From: Chryseobacterium koreense CCUG 49689
GTDB taxonomy: Bacteria > Bacteroidota > Bacteroidia > Flavobacteriales > Weeksellaceae
DNA: 64,000 nt
Direction: 5' to 3'
Assembly: GCF_001045435.1 (NCBI RefSeq)
Contig: NZ_LFNG01000016.1
Coordinates: 24,883-88,882 of the forward strand
Each line of letters begins with the position of its first letter. Positions within the stretch are counted from its first letter, which is position 1. The notes under the pieces were generated by a model. The model had not been told where the DNA came from. It was given only the letters and a program-made list of their open reading frames with translations, and did not search any database. A program made the position numbers and the translations under genes. This document shows, piece after piece, positions 1 to 9,547 of this stretch.

Positions 1-1490
1 AGCGTCTTAAATACATTTCCCAGTTCCTCCATCAAATCGGAAGGAAGCATCGCCTGTTTTGAGTATTTTTCCGCAGCCAAATCTCCGGCTTTTCCATGGA
101 GCCAGACTCCGAAAATAGCCGCATTTTTAGGGGAATAATTTTGGGCTAAAAGAGAAGTAATGATCCCGAGCAAAACATCACCGCTTCCACCTTTTGCCAT
201 TCCGGAATTTCCGGTGATATTGTAAAAAACATCATTTTCCGGAGTGATAATCTGGGTATGATGGTCTTTCAGAACCATATAAATTCCAAGTTCCGCCGAT
301 TTCCGTTTGGCCAGTTCCAGTCTTTCCAATGAGTTTTTTGTCTCGCCAAAAAGTCTTGCAAATTCTTTCGGATGTGGCGTGATGATTGATTTTTTCGGAA
401 TCAGGTTCAGATTTTCGGGATTTTTGGCAATAATATTCAGCGCATCAGCATCTAGAAGCAAAGGTTTTTGGTAATTTTTTAAAAATGTTAAAAAAGCAGT
501 TTCCGTTTCCGGATCGGTTCCCAATCCTGGACCGATTCCAATGGCAGCATCCTCTTCCGCCGAAAAATTGGAAATATAATCTTCGCCACCATATAAAAAC
601 ATCGCTTCAGGACAGGTGGTTTGAAGGATTTCATAACCACAATTGGGTGCAAGTGTGAAAGTCAGTCCACTCCCCGATTTCAAGGCCGATTTCGTAGCCA
701 AAACCGCTGCTCCCATTTTCCCGTAACTTCCTGCCATGATGGTGGTTTTGCCAAAACTTCCTTTGTGGGAAAAATCGTTTCTGGGCGTGAAAATCTCCTT
801 CACCAAATTTTCATCGATCACAAAATACTTCGAAGGTTCCCTTTCTATAAAATCCTTGCTTAAACCGATATCCAAAATATTTATTTTTCCGCAAAAAATT
901 CCAGTTTCGGGATGAAGAAAGGTTCTTTTCCAAAATTGAAAACTCAAAGTTTCATCTGCTTTAAATATAACCGGATTATCTTCTGAAATCCTGTCCGCAA
1001 ATAAACCCGACGGAATGTCGATGGCGAATTTTGGAAATGAAAGTTCATTGAGAAATTGAATGATTTTCGCAGACTTTCCATCGAGACTTCTGTTTAATCC
1101 GGTCCCGAAAAGTGCGTCAATGATTACTGCATTTCCATCAATTTGAAAATCGCCAATCTCATCAAAATCAAATATTCCAATTCCTGAAATTCCCTTTACT
1201 TTATTGAAATTGATTTTGGCGTCCGTTGAGTATTCGGCTTGGTCTTTATTTATGAAAACATTCACGTCAAAGCCGCTTTGATAAAGCATTCGTGCTATTG
1301 CAAATCCATCTCCGCCATTATTCCCATTTCCGCAAAAAATAAGAAATACCGCGCCATCCTCAGTCTTTTGCAAAATCGAATTTACGCAGGATTCGGCTGC
1401 GCGCTCCATCAAGTCAATTGAGGAAACCTGCTCATTCTCTATGGTGAATGAATCGCATTTTCGGATCTGTTCCGCGCTGAAAATCTTCAT
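1..1490 (-). CDS. nnr: Bifunctional NAD(P)H-hydrate epimerase / ADP-dependent dehydratase (C-terminus off window)
   Basis: Repairs hydrated NAD(P)H: the N-terminal YjeF_N half epimerises R- and S-NAD(P)HX, and the C-terminal ribokinase-like half dehydrates S-NAD(P)HX using ADP. I translated this frame from the ATG at 1490; it stays open for 496 codons to the window edge, and family members are about 500 residues, so only a few residues are missing. Visible motifs are GNGNNGGDG near residues 54-62 in the epimerase half and a GGSGDVL motif with the catalytic Asp near residue 438 in the dehydratase half. It diverges from mscL. Confidence 0.93.
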   Translation of the reverse strand, partial: MKIFSAEQIRKCDSFTIENEQVSSIDLMERAAESCVNSILQKTEDGAVFLIFCGNGNNGGDGFAIARMLYQSGFDVNVFINKDQAEYSTDAKINFNKVKGISGIGIFDFDEIGDFQIDGNAVIIDALFGTGLNRSLDGKSAKIIQFLNELSFPKFAIDIPSGLFADRISEDNPVIFKADETLSFQFWKRTFLHPETGIFCGKINILDIGLSKDFIEREPSKYFVIDENLVKEIFTPRNDFSHKGSFGKTTIMAGSYGKMGAAVLATKSALKSGSGLTFTLAPNCGYEILQTTCPEAMFLYGGEDYISNFSAEEDAAIGIGPGLGTDPETETAFLTFLKNYQKPLLLDADALNIIAKNPENLNLIPKKSIITPHPKEFARLFGETKNSLERLELAKRKSAELGIYMVLKDHHTQIITPENDVFYNITGNSGMAKGGSGDVLLGIITSLLAQNYSPKNAAIFGVWLHGKAGDLAAEKYSKQAMLPSDLMEELGNVFKT

Positions 1491-1598
1491 GTTGTGCAAG
1501 GTTTATTTTCATTAAAGTTAATAAATATTTCTGTCTGCAGTTCGGACAAACGTTATATTTTTTTTGAAAAAGCCACCCATTTTTTTAAATTAATTTAA

Positions 1599-1606
1599 TA
1601 AATTTG
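1599..1606 (+). promoter_or_regulatory. Candidate -7 box (TAAATTTG) of mscL
   Basis: This 8-mer matches the Bacteroidota -7 consensus TAnnTTTG and lies 26 nt upstream of the mscL ATG. No convincing -33 TTG is at the expected spacing, so this is a weak call. Confidence 0.35.
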
Positions 1607-1632
1607 TTAGCATAACATTAAAAATATAAATT

Positions 1633-2001
1633 ATGGGATTTGTACAAGAATTTAAAGAATTTGCCATAAAAGGCAATGTGGTTGATTTAGCGGTTGCAGT
1701 GATCATTGGTGGAGCATTTGGAAAAATTGTTTCCTCGTTTGTTGCTGATGTAATTACCCCACTAATTTTGAATCCGGCACTGAAAGCGGCAGGAGCCGAA
1801 AACGTAGCAAAACTGACTTGGAACGGCGTCACCTACGGAAACTTTCTGGCCGCAGTGATTGACTTTATTTGTATCGCTTTGGTACTTTTCATCATGATTA
1901 AAGGTATCAACAAAATCCAGAAAAAGGCAGAAGTAGCTCCGCCTGGACCAACTGAAGATCAAAAATTGTTGACGGAAATCCGGGATTTACTCAAAAAATA
2001 A
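1633..2001 (+). CDS. mscL: Large-conductance mechanosensitive channel MscL
   Basis: Pentameric inner-membrane channel that opens under membrane tension and releases solutes on hypo-osmotic shock. At 122 aa it is slightly shorter than the usual 130-150. The N-terminal amphipathic helix (FVQEFKEFAIKGNVVDLAVAVIIGGAFGKIV region) with the GGAFG pore-constriction stretch near residues 26-30 is typical. TM1 spans about 15-43, TM2 about 70-92, and a charged C-terminal helix follows. It is monocistronic, with a strong terminator right after the stop. Confidence 0.97.
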   Translation: MGFVQEFKEFAIKGNVVDLAVAVIIGGAFGKIVSSFVADVITPLILNPALKAAGAENVAKLTWNGVTYGNFLAAVIDFICIALVLFIMIKGINKIQKKAEVAPPGPTEDQKLLTEIRDLLKK

Positions 2002-2028
2002 ATGGGGTTTCTATAAAATAATAAATCC

Positions 2029-2054
2029 GGCCCGAATTTTTTTCGGGCTTTTTT
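2029..2054 (+). terminator. Rho-independent terminator of mscL
   Basis: A perfect 7-bp stem (GCCCGAA at 2030-2036 with TTCGGGC at 2042-2048) with a T5 loop, followed by a T-run. It sits between convergent mscL and the TlpA-like gene. Confidence 0.85.
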
Positions 2055-2058
2055 CATT

Positions 2059-2580
2059 TTATTTTTCCGCTTTCAGCGAATCAATTTTTTCCTGAATTTC
2101 GGGGTCATTTGGGTGGATTGCGTAGTACTTGGCAATTCCTCCTTTCTGATCGATCACCATGAATCTTGGAACCCAGTTCAAATCGATGAAATTATTGAAA
2201 TTATTCTTCCAGCCTTCATCAAACCAATAGTTTTCATTTTCTGCGATTCCATACTTCAGCAAACCTCTTTTCCACTGCTCATGACTTCTGTCCAAAGAAA
2301 AATAGACAAAATCAATTTCCGGATTTTTCTGTTTCAGTTCTTCAGTTGCGGGAAGTGCGAGAATACAGTCCCGACACCAACTTGCCCAAAAATCAATGAT
2401 CAGAATCCTTCCCTGATGTTTTTTCAGTACTTCTGAAATAGAGCTTTTTTTGCCATTAAGGTCAACTATTTTTTGCATCAAAGCTGCCTTTGAAAATTCG
2501 GTTTTGCTGATTTTCGGAACTTTCTGTCCCCAAACAGTGACCGAAAAGATCAACAAAAAGGCAGCGATTACATTTTTCAT
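2059..2580 (-). CDS. Secreted TlpA/ResA-like thiol-disulfide oxidoreductase
   Basis: A 173-aa protein with an N-terminal signal peptide (hydrophobic residues 5-17, cut near WGQ) and a thioredoxin-like fold. The redox site is FWASWCRDC with Cys69 and Cys72, so it is probably a periplasmic disulfide reductase. The start follows the stop of the upstream amylase gene by two bases, so the two are surely one transcript. The substrate is unknown. TlpA-like redoxins often act in cytochrome maturation or envelope thiol repair, but no cytochrome gene is nearby. Confidence 0.87.
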   Translation of the reverse strand: MKNVIAAFLLIFSVTVWGQKVPKISKTEFSKAALMQKIVDLNGKKSSISEVLKKHQGRILIIDFWASWCRDCILALPATEELKQKNPEIDFVYFSLDRSHEQWKRGLLKYGIAENENYWFDEGWKNNFNNFIDLNWVPRFMVIDQKGGIAKYYAIHPNDPEIQEKIDSLKAEK

Positions 2581-2582
2581 TT

Positions 2583-4208
2583 TTAAATTTTTTCAAATAA
2601 TACAATAGGTGAGTTTGTTTCGATGATTGCTTTCCCATTTTTCACGGTAGTCGTAATCCCGGAATAAGCATCTCTTAATTTTGTTCCATCCTCGAAAATA
2701 CCGGAAGTTGAAACTTCTTTTAAACCTGGCTTTAAATCTAATCCCACTAAAACTTTATCCTGATCAAAAGTTCTGGTAAACCAGTATGGCGATTGAGAAA
2801 TCATTTGGTGAACTCCCGCTCCGACTGCAGGATGATTGGCCCGAAATTTCCCGAGTTTTTGATAGTGAGTCAATAAAGCTTTCGTTTCGGGATTGGTTTT
2901 CACATCGGTCCAGTTCATGTTGGAACGAAGATTGGCATCGCCTTCCGCTCCTTTCACCACCAAAGGACGCGCAGTTTCATCGCCATAATATATCTGTGAA
3001 ATTCCGGGTGCAAGAAGCAATTTGGTTCCACTTTCAAAGGTTTTTTTTCTTTCCTTGTCAAAAGGCCAACCATCATCATGTGACGAAAGATAATTTAGCA
3101 CGGTTTTCCCGTTCAAATCTGAATGTAAAAGTTGGGAATAGTTCGAAAAAATCTCTTCATAAGATTTGTTGGCATCGCCTTTAAAATCAAAGTTAATCAG
3201 CGAATTGAATCCATTTTGGTAATAGTTTACCTTTTTATCGCCAAAGTCGTAGAGCTGTTTTTGCGAAATCCCGTAACCATAAACCTCGCCAACTGTAAAA
3301 AACAAGTTGTCATCTAAAACTTTGGACGGATTGTTTCTTTTGTAAATATCAAATGCATCCTGGCAAACTTTCTGGAAATCTTTCCAAACATCCTCATTCG
3401 TATGTTTCACGGTATCCACACGATATCCATCAATTCCAAATTCCTGCACATAATCGGCGAGCCATTTCATGATGTAATATTTCGGTGCTCTCGGATAACC
3501 GGTTCTTGCGAAAAAATCATTCAGAGATTGCATTTCGGCATCATATCTTCCTTCCTTTTTCCACTTATCGACCAGCATTTGCGGTAATTCAGCAGGCGCA
3601 TCGGATTCCGTCAAAATATCCGGCAGATTGGCCACCAAAGTGCAGGCAGTGGTGTTTTCGTAATTGGTGTATTTGCATTGGGGTGAAGTTCGCACCCACG
3701 AATTCGGATAAACCGCATCGAGGTTGGTGACCGGACCCGTGTGATTAATGACCGCATCCAAAACGATTCGGATTCCTTTTTTATGGGCTTTTTCCACCAG
3801 TTCTTTCAACGCTGCCTTCGTTCCAAAATTGGGATCCAAACTCGTCCAGTCTTTTGCCCAATACCCATGGAATCCGTAAGTTTTCCCCGTCCCTTCATCG
3901 GTTGCGCCATGAATTTGTTCCACCAAAGGGGTCATCCAAATCGCATTGATTCCGAGATCTGAAAAATAGTTGTCATCAATTTTATGGATAATTCCGCGCA
4001 AATCGCCACCTTCAAATCCTCTAAGCACAGCTGCTTTTTCGGTTCTGCCAAAATTCACATCATTGGATTGATCCCCGTTTTGAAATCGGTCGGTCAAAAG
4101 GAAATACATATTTGCACCTTCCCAATGGAAAGTTTGTGGAGTTGTTTTCTGTACACTGGAGCAGGAAGCCAAAAATGCAAACCCCGCGATGATCAATAAT
4201 TTTTTCAT
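2583..4208 (-). CDS. GH13 alpha-amylase family lipoprotein
   Basis: A 541-aa glycoside hydrolase family 13 enzyme acting on alpha-glucans. The four GH13 regions are visible in order: DAVINH (region I), GYRVDTVKH with the nucleophile Asp (II), VGEVYG with the acid/base Glu (III) and SSHDDG with the transition-state Asp (IV). I chose the ATG at 4208, 24 codons inside the longest frame, because it begins a lipoprotein signal (MKKLLIIAGFAFLASC, lipobox Cys16). It is probably anchored in the outer membrane or periplasm. The downstream TlpA-like gene is translationally close. Confidence 0.92.
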   Translation of the reverse strand: MKKLLIIAGFAFLASCSSVQKTTPQTFHWEGANMYFLLTDRFQNGDQSNDVNFGRTEKAAVLRGFEGGDLRGIIHKIDDNYFSDLGINAIWMTPLVEQIHGATDEGTGKTYGFHGYWAKDWTSLDPNFGTKAALKELVEKAHKKGIRIVLDAVINHTGPVTNLDAVYPNSWVRTSPQCKYTNYENTTACTLVANLPDILTESDAPAELPQMLVDKWKKEGRYDAEMQSLNDFFARTGYPRAPKYYIMKWLADYVQEFGIDGYRVDTVKHTNEDVWKDFQKVCQDAFDIYKRNNPSKVLDDNLFFTVGEVYGYGISQKQLYDFGDKKVNYYQNGFNSLINFDFKGDANKSYEEIFSNYSQLLHSDLNGKTVLNYLSSHDDGWPFDKERKKTFESGTKLLLAPGISQIYYGDETARPLVVKGAEGDANLRSNMNWTDVKTNPETKALLTHYQKLGKFRANHPAVGAGVHQMISQSPYWFTRTFDQDKVLVGLDLKPGLKEVSTSGIFEDGTKLRDAYSGITTTVKNGKAIIETNSPIVLFEKI

Positions 4209-4335
4209 ACTATTTTTTCGGACATATAAAGGTAAATCAATTGCAAACCACAATAAAATCATTTCCGATTTTGATTCCATTTTAACATTAATTTAACATA
4301 ATTTGCTATATTTGCTTTCTTAATCTAGAAATAGA

Positions 4336-5148
4336 ATGACCATTTATCAGAAGATTGCCGAAATTTTGCAGTTCGTGCTGCCCAAATTTTACAAGGAAAG
4401 GTATTTCAAGAAATTGGAAGATCTGTCTGCCGGTAATTTTTCTGAAAAAAATATGGAGCCCGAATTGATTTGGATCAAAGATTATCTCCCGAAAAATGCC
4501 GTATTTTTTGATATTGGAGCAAATGTGGGAACTTATGTTTACCGCGTGGAACAAAGACTGTCGCCAAAAAACATCTATGCTTTTGAACCCAATCCAAAAC
4601 TTTTCGCCCGTTTGCAAAGGATTTTTCCTAAAGTAAACCTGTTTCCGATTGCATTGTCGGATAAAAATGAAACGGCCATGTTTAAGATTCCGGTGATTGC
4701 AGGGAAAACATATGATTCACGCGGGACTTTGCATACCGATTTTCCGGAAGTGGGCGAAGAAAGAAAAATCACGCAACAGGTGAAGGTCATGAAACTCGAC
4801 GATTGGAGTGAAAATCAAAACTTGACCCGACTTGATTTCATTAAAATCGATGTGGAAGGAAATGAAATGGAAACTTTGCATGGTGCAAAAAAAACCATCC
4901 AGAAATTCCGTCCGGTTCTGATGGTGGAAATGGAACAAAGACACCATGAAAAACCTTTGCAGGAATTGGTTTCGGAAATAGAAACATGGGATTATACCGC
5001 GCATTTTATGAACCGCGAAAACTTTGGACTAAAAAAAATAGACTCCACTTTTTTCGAAATTCAGAAAGAAAATGTGTTAAAGAATAAAAGCGAATACATC
5101 AACAATATCGTTTTCGTACCAAATTACCACAAAAAGTCCAAGGAATGA
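4336..5148 (+). CDS. FkbM-family SAM-dependent methyltransferase
   Basis: A 270-aa class I methyltransferase. It has the SAM-binding motif I VFFDIGANVG at residues 57-65 and the FkbM signature IKIDVEGNEMETLHGA near residue 170. FkbM enzymes O-methylate sugars or secondary metabolites; next to a flippase the likely target is a surface glycan. The stop overlaps the flippase start by 4 bases (ATGA), which indicates translational coupling. TATATTTG at 4307-4314 is a plausible -7 box. Confidence 0.88.
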   Translation: MTIYQKIAEILQFVLPKFYKERYFKKLEDLSAGNFSEKNMEPELIWIKDYLPKNAVFFDIGANVGTYVYRVEQRLSPKNIYAFEPNPKLFARLQRIFPKVNLFPIALSDKNETAMFKIPVIAGKTYDSRGTLHTDFPEVGEERKITQQVKVMKLDDWSENQNLTRLDFIKIDVEGNEMETLHGAKKTIQKFRPVLMVEMEQRHHEKPLQELVSEIETWDYTAHFMNRENFGLKKIDSTFFEIQKENVLKNKSEYINNIVFVPNYHKKSKE

Positions 5149-6623
5149 GCGTAGTTGCACGACAAGGTTTCAAATATTCGCTGATCGGCTATTTCGGGTT
5201 TTTACTCGGAACGGTTTCGTCGATTTTCATTTTCCCGCGGGACATGGAATTCTATGGAAAACTGCGCTACATCTTGCCGACTGCCGAAATGCTTCTGCCA
5301 GTAGTGGTTTTCGGGCTTTCTTTTTCGAACGTGAAGTTTTTTCACCACACGCAGAAAGATGGAAAACATCAAAATTTCCTCTCGCTTTCTTTACTTCAGG
5401 TGGTGATCAATTTTGCGATTTTCACTTTGCTCTTTTTTGCCTTTTTCCTCATTTTTCCGCAATTCAAAAGTCTAGAACTCTGGAAAATGAAGCGGCTGAT
5501 ATTGCCTTTGATTTTGGTTTTGGCACTTTCCGCGGTTTTCAATAAATACATTTCGAATTTCAAGAGGATCGTGATTCCGAATATTTTTGAGAACATCTTC
5601 CCGAAACTCGCCAATTTAGGAGCATTCGTCCTGTTTTTCTGGCTTGGAATCTCTGAAAAAGGTTCATATGGTTTTTTCTTCGGAATGTATATTTTCGCAT
5701 TTTTCGGATATATTTTCTATGCCAATCAGCTCGAAAAAATCAAACCAGATTTCAGTACCGATTATGTGAAAAAAGATGGTTTATGGAAAGAGGTTTTGAC
5801 CTATAGTTTTTTCGGATTCTTAGGAAACATCGGCAATTATATTGCTTTCCGGGTGGATAATTTCATGATCGGTGAATTTCTGAATTTTGAAGAAAACGGG
5901 GTTTACAGCATTATTCTTTCGGTTTTGTCCTTCATCATGATTCCCCAAATGGGGCTGTTTAACATTTCGGCACCAATCATCAACAAATCCATTGCAGAAG
6001 GCGATTTCCAGGAACTTGACCGATTTCATAAGAAAACTTCGCTCAGTCTTTTTTTCCTTGGAGCGGTGCTGTTTTCGTGTATTCTGGTTGGCTTTCCCTA
6101 TCTCTGCGATTTCATCAAAAATGGCGACCAACTCCGGCAAGCGGAACCCGTTATCTGGATATTAGGTTTTGCCATGCTTTTCGACTTGGCGACCGGTTTT
6201 AACGGCCACATCATTTCGCTCTCCAAATATTACAAATTCACCATTGTGGTAATGCTCTTTTTGGCGATTACCACGATTTCACTGAACTGGCTTTTCCTCA
6301 CGAAAACTCATCTTGGAATCATCGGAATCGCCATGGCTACCGCGATTTCGCTCACTCTTTTCAATGGCATCAAAATCGTCTTTAATTTTATAAAGTTCGA
6401 TGTTTCGCCTTTGAGCATCGAAATGGTTTACGCCGCAATTATTTCCACCGTTGCGATTACGGTTGCGATCATCCTTCCTGATTTCAACAGAAGCATTTGG
6501 AATCTGCTTTATAAACCGAGCGTGGTTTTGGGGATTATTTTCACCGGGAACTATTTCATGAACATTTTTCCGGTGGAGGATTATCTGAACCGCCGGTTTT
6601 TCCAGAGTTTATTTAAATTTTGA
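5145..6623 (+). CDS. Wzx-type polysaccharide flippase (MATE/MOP superfamily)
   Basis: A 492-aa polytopic membrane protein with roughly 14 hydrophobic segments and the N-terminal GFKYSLIGYFGFLLG segment typical of polysaccharide biosynthesis transporters. It probably flips lipid-linked oligosaccharides across the inner membrane. It is coupled to the FkbM gene by a 4-base overlap. Other glycan genes follow in both orientations, so this is a loose glycan locus and not one operon. Confidence 0.88.
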   Translation: MSVVARQGFKYSLIGYFGFLLGTVSSIFIFPRDMEFYGKLRYILPTAEMLLPVVVFGLSFSNVKFFHHTQKDGKHQNFLSLSLLQVVINFAIFTLLFFAFFLIFPQFKSLELWKMKRLILPLILVLALSAVFNKYISNFKRIVIPNIFENIFPKLANLGAFVLFFWLGISEKGSYGFFFGMYIFAFFGYIFYANQLEKIKPDFSTDYVKKDGLWKEVLTYSFFGFLGNIGNYIAFRVDNFMIGEFLNFEENGVYSIILSVLSFIMIPQMGLFNISAPIINKSIAEGDFQELDRFHKKTSLSLFFLGAVLFSCILVGFPYLCDFIKNGDQLRQAEPVIWILGFAMLFDLATGFNGHIISLSKYYKFTIVVMLFLAITTISLNWLFLTKTHLGIIGIAMATAISLTLFNGIKIVFNFIKFDVSPLSIEMVYAAIISTVAITVAIILPDFNRSIWNLLYKPSVVLGIIFTGNYFMNIFPVEDYLNRRFFQSLFKF

Positions 6624-6701
6624 TTAGAAGATAGAGGAAAGAGCATAGAAAATAGACTTTCAGTCAAGGTGGTGATTGTTTTTTCCAAAGTTTCAAAGTG
6701 G

Positions 6702-7772
6702 TTACAGTAAACCGCGCAAAGTATTTTCTAATTCAGTTCTGATTTTTTCTCGGCTGAATTTTTCCTGAAAATCATAGTGGTTTATCGTTCTTTTACTGAA
6801 AATTTCAAAAGGATTATTTTCACCTTCGTGCATGATGAATGGAAAATTCGAAGGATAATTCTTTGGAAAAAAGGCCATTTTTCCATATTTAATGGCATCA
6901 CCGATATTTCCCGACATCTTGGTTTTTCCGTAGATTTCAGTATTGCTGAAGAACTCGGTTTTTGGCTGAATCGGACACCATAAAACATTTGCTTTGTTCA
7001 TCCACTCATCAAAAGTTTTGCGCGGAACTTTTTTAGTGAAATATTTCATGTTGACATATTCCAAGGACTGCTCCAAATCCTTTAGCCATCGAAGTTCTTC
7101 ACCATTTGCCTTTCCCAGGAAAATGATTTCAAGGTTTCGGAGTTCAGGTTCTATTTCACCCGTTTTGAACTTAATTTCCAGCTCTTTAATTTTCTCAATG
7201 ACCTGCTGATAATTCCGTCTTTCCTGCGAAACCGTTCCAGGAATGACAATCGTGAAAATTTTTGAATCCGCATTCTCATTAAACTCATTAAAAAAAATCG
7301 GTAGAAAGCTGAATTTTTCATTACTTAAACTCTCATCCAAAACCAAAAGATTGCGCAAATTTTCATAAACTTCCGGTGCTGAAAGCAATCCTTCCTTCCA
7401 CCACAATTTCAAACGAAACCGGATCTGCTTTTTGAAAATACTTTTAAATAACTGAAATTTTGAAAGTCCGCTGAAATTGAGATTATGAACAATAGCGGCA
7501 GTTTTGTGTGTTTTAGAAATCGCATTGAAAACATTGAAATACCTGTGAACCGTCCCAATGATGACCAGGTCGTAATGGGTGTTTCGCAAAGAATTCAAAA
7601 TTTCAGAACATTCAGTCTGGAAAACATTCGGTTTCTCCACACCGATTTGCTTTAAAATCTTTTCTGAAAAATAATAATCCACTGAAAATTCCCGAGAATC
7701 GGCAATCAGTTCCATGAAATTAGAAGCAATTTCCGCATGGGTATCAAGCTCGATGTAGGCGATTTTTTTCAA
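6702..7772 (-). CDS. Putative glycosyltransferase (GT-B-like)
   Basis: 356 aa, soluble. The layout suggests a GT-B glycosyltransferase: an N-terminal half with a DLVIIGTVHRY strand-loop near residue 70, and a C-terminal half with FTIVIPGTVSQERRNY, a usual beginning of the second Rossmann domain, then a Glu/Gly-rich region near the end. It lacks a strongly diagnostic EX7E motif, so the family is a guess from fold pattern and context. The gene lies 15 nt downstream of the amidohydrolase stop on the same strand. Confidence 0.6.
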   Translation of the reverse strand: MKKIAYIELDTHAEIASNFMELIADSREFSVDYYFSEKILKQIGVEKPNVFQTECSEILNSLRNTHYDLVIIGTVHRYFNVFNAISKTHKTAAIVHNLNFSGLSKFQLFKSIFKKQIRFRLKLWWKEGLLSAPEVYENLRNLLVLDESLSNEKFSFLPIFFNEFNENADSKIFTIVIPGTVSQERRNYQQVIEKIKELEIKFKTGEIEPELRNLEIIFLGKANGEELRWLKDLEQSLEYVNMKYFTKKVPRKTFDEWMNKANVLWCPIQPKTEFFSNTEIYGKTKMSGNIGDAIKYGKMAFFPKNYPSNFPFIMHEGENNPFEIFSKRTINHYDFQEKFSREKIRTELENTLRGLL

Positions 7773-7787
7773 AATTCAAGATTTGGT

Positions 7788-9461
7788 TCAGTAAACTTTT
7801 TTTCCATTTGAAAAAGCCTCCAACACTTTCGTATTCAGAATTTCCGTTTCCGGAATCGTCATCAAATCCTGGTTCAGAATGATGAAGTCTGCGGATTTCC
7901 CTACCTCCAAACTTCCGATTTCATTTTCCTGGAATGCCGCTTTCGCCGCCCAAATCGTCATTCCTCTGATGGCTTGTTCCCGGGTTAATGCATTCTCTTT
8001 TTGAAAACCGTTTGCCGGAAAATTCCTGGCATCCTTTCTTGCAACCGCTGCGAGGAAAGTTTTAAACGGACTGATTTCCTCCACCGGGAAATCGGTTCCC
8101 AAAGGAAGCCAACCATTTTGCTTCAGGAGATCTTCATAAGCATAGGAATATTTCAACCGTTCTTTACCCAGTCTTTCTTCCGCCCAATACATATCGGAAG
8201 TCGCATGAGTGGGTTGCACAGAAGGAATTACAGAATATTTCCCGAAAAGGCCGAAATCATTTTTATCCACCACTTGCGCATGTTCGATTCGCCATCTTCT
8301 GTCGTTTTTTCCACCCAAAACCTCACCATAAATTTTAAGAATCGTGCGGTTTGCGGAATCTCCGATGGCATGCGTGCACATTTGAAGATTGCTGTTTTTC
8401 AATTTTTTAGCCAGAGTTCTGAAATGTTCCTGATCGCTCAACAAAAATCCTCTCCAACCTTTTTTGTCGGAATAATCGTGGATGAGACACGCTCCTCTGG
8501 AACCAAGCGCACCATCGGAATACACCTTGAATCCACCAATGGTGATATTTCCGTTCGTATATCTTCCTTTTTTTGTCCATTTTTCATAATAATCGGGATT
8601 GTCTTCCAGCAAAGCGAAAACCTTCATTTTCAGGACATTCTGAGCTTGTGATTTTTCCAGCAGGCTTAAAGTATGTTCGGTAATTCCACAATCGTGAAGG
8701 GAAGTCAGCCCATAGGAAAAACATTCCTTCTGCAATTCGGCAAAGTAGTTTATCGCCATTTCATCACTGATTTGGGGCAGATGTCTTTCGACCAGAGTCA
8801 TGGCGTTGTCAATCAAAATCCCGGTGAGTTTACCGTTTTTTTGTTCGATTTCGCCACCGTTAATTTTCGTGTGCAAATTAATTCCGGCAATGTCGAGTGC
8901 TTTCTGGTTTGCAATCGCCGCATGACCGTCGATTCGCTTCAGGTAAACAGGTCGGTTTGGAAAAAGTTCGTCCAATTTTTCCTTATCCGGAAATTCCTTC
9001 ACCGGCCAATCATTTTGGTCCCAACTTCTTCCGTAAAGCCATTCCATCGGCGCATTTTTGGAATATTCCGTCATCCTTGAAATCACTTCATTCCAAGATT
9101 TCGTACCCCAAAGTTCACATTTCCATTTATCAGTTGCATAACCAGTAAAATGACAATGTGCATCGATGAAACCAGGAAAAACGACTTTACCTTCCAGATT
9201 CTGGATGTTCTTTGATTGATATTTTTTCAAAATATCCGAAGTTTTTCCAATAGCGACAATTTTCCCATTATTGATCGCCATAGATTGCGCCACATTGAAG
9301 TTACTGTTGACCGTGTAGATTTTTGCGTTGTGAATGATTATATCTGCTTTTTTTTGCGCAGAAAAGAAAACAGACATCAGCAAAAGTACAACCATCTGGA
9401 GAAGACGGGACTTCCCCGAAAACTGCAGATTTTCAGTGCACGAACTGGTGGAATTATTCAT
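7788..9461 (-). CDS. Exported YtcJ-like metal-dependent amidohydrolase
   Basis: About 557 aa. Amidohydrolase-superfamily metal ligands are visible: DAHCH early in the chain, MCTHAIGD, RIEHAQ and LGTDFP towards the C-terminus. YtcJ relatives hydrolyse amide-type bonds, but this substrate is unknown. The open frame extends to 9572 and would overlap the upstream gene. I prefer the ATG at 9461 (alternative 9488), which places a hydrophobic export signal ending in VFFSAQ near the N-terminus and leaves a normal gap. Confidence 0.85.
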   Translation of the reverse strand: MNNSTSSCTENLQFSGKSRLLQMVVLLLMSVFFSAQKKADIIIHNAKIYTVNSNFNVAQSMAINNGKIVAIGKTSDILKKYQSKNIQNLEGKVVFPGFIDAHCHFTGYATDKWKCELWGTKSWNEVISRMTEYSKNAPMEWLYGRSWDQNDWPVKEFPDKEKLDELFPNRPVYLKRIDGHAAIANQKALDIAGINLHTKINGGEIEQKNGKLTGILIDNAMTLVERHLPQISDEMAINYFAELQKECFSYGLTSLHDCGITEHTLSLLEKSQAQNVLKMKVFALLEDNPDYYEKWTKKGRYTNGNITIGGFKVYSDGALGSRGACLIHDYSDKKGWRGFLLSDQEHFRTLAKKLKNSNLQMCTHAIGDSANRTILKIYGEVLGGKNDRRWRIEHAQVVDKNDFGLFGKYSVIPSVQPTHATSDMYWAEERLGKERLKYSYAYEDLLKQNGWLPLGTDFPVEEISPFKTFLAAVARKDARNFPANGFQKENALTREQAIRGMTIWAAKAAFQENEIGSLEVGKSADFIILNQDLMTIPETEILNTKVLEAFSNGKKVY

Positions 9462-9547
9462 AATTGATTTAATATTAAATTGGGTCATTATTCTTTGATT
9501 ATATTGTGGAAGGAAGCTTCGGAATCTGGACAATTCGCTGCTGGACT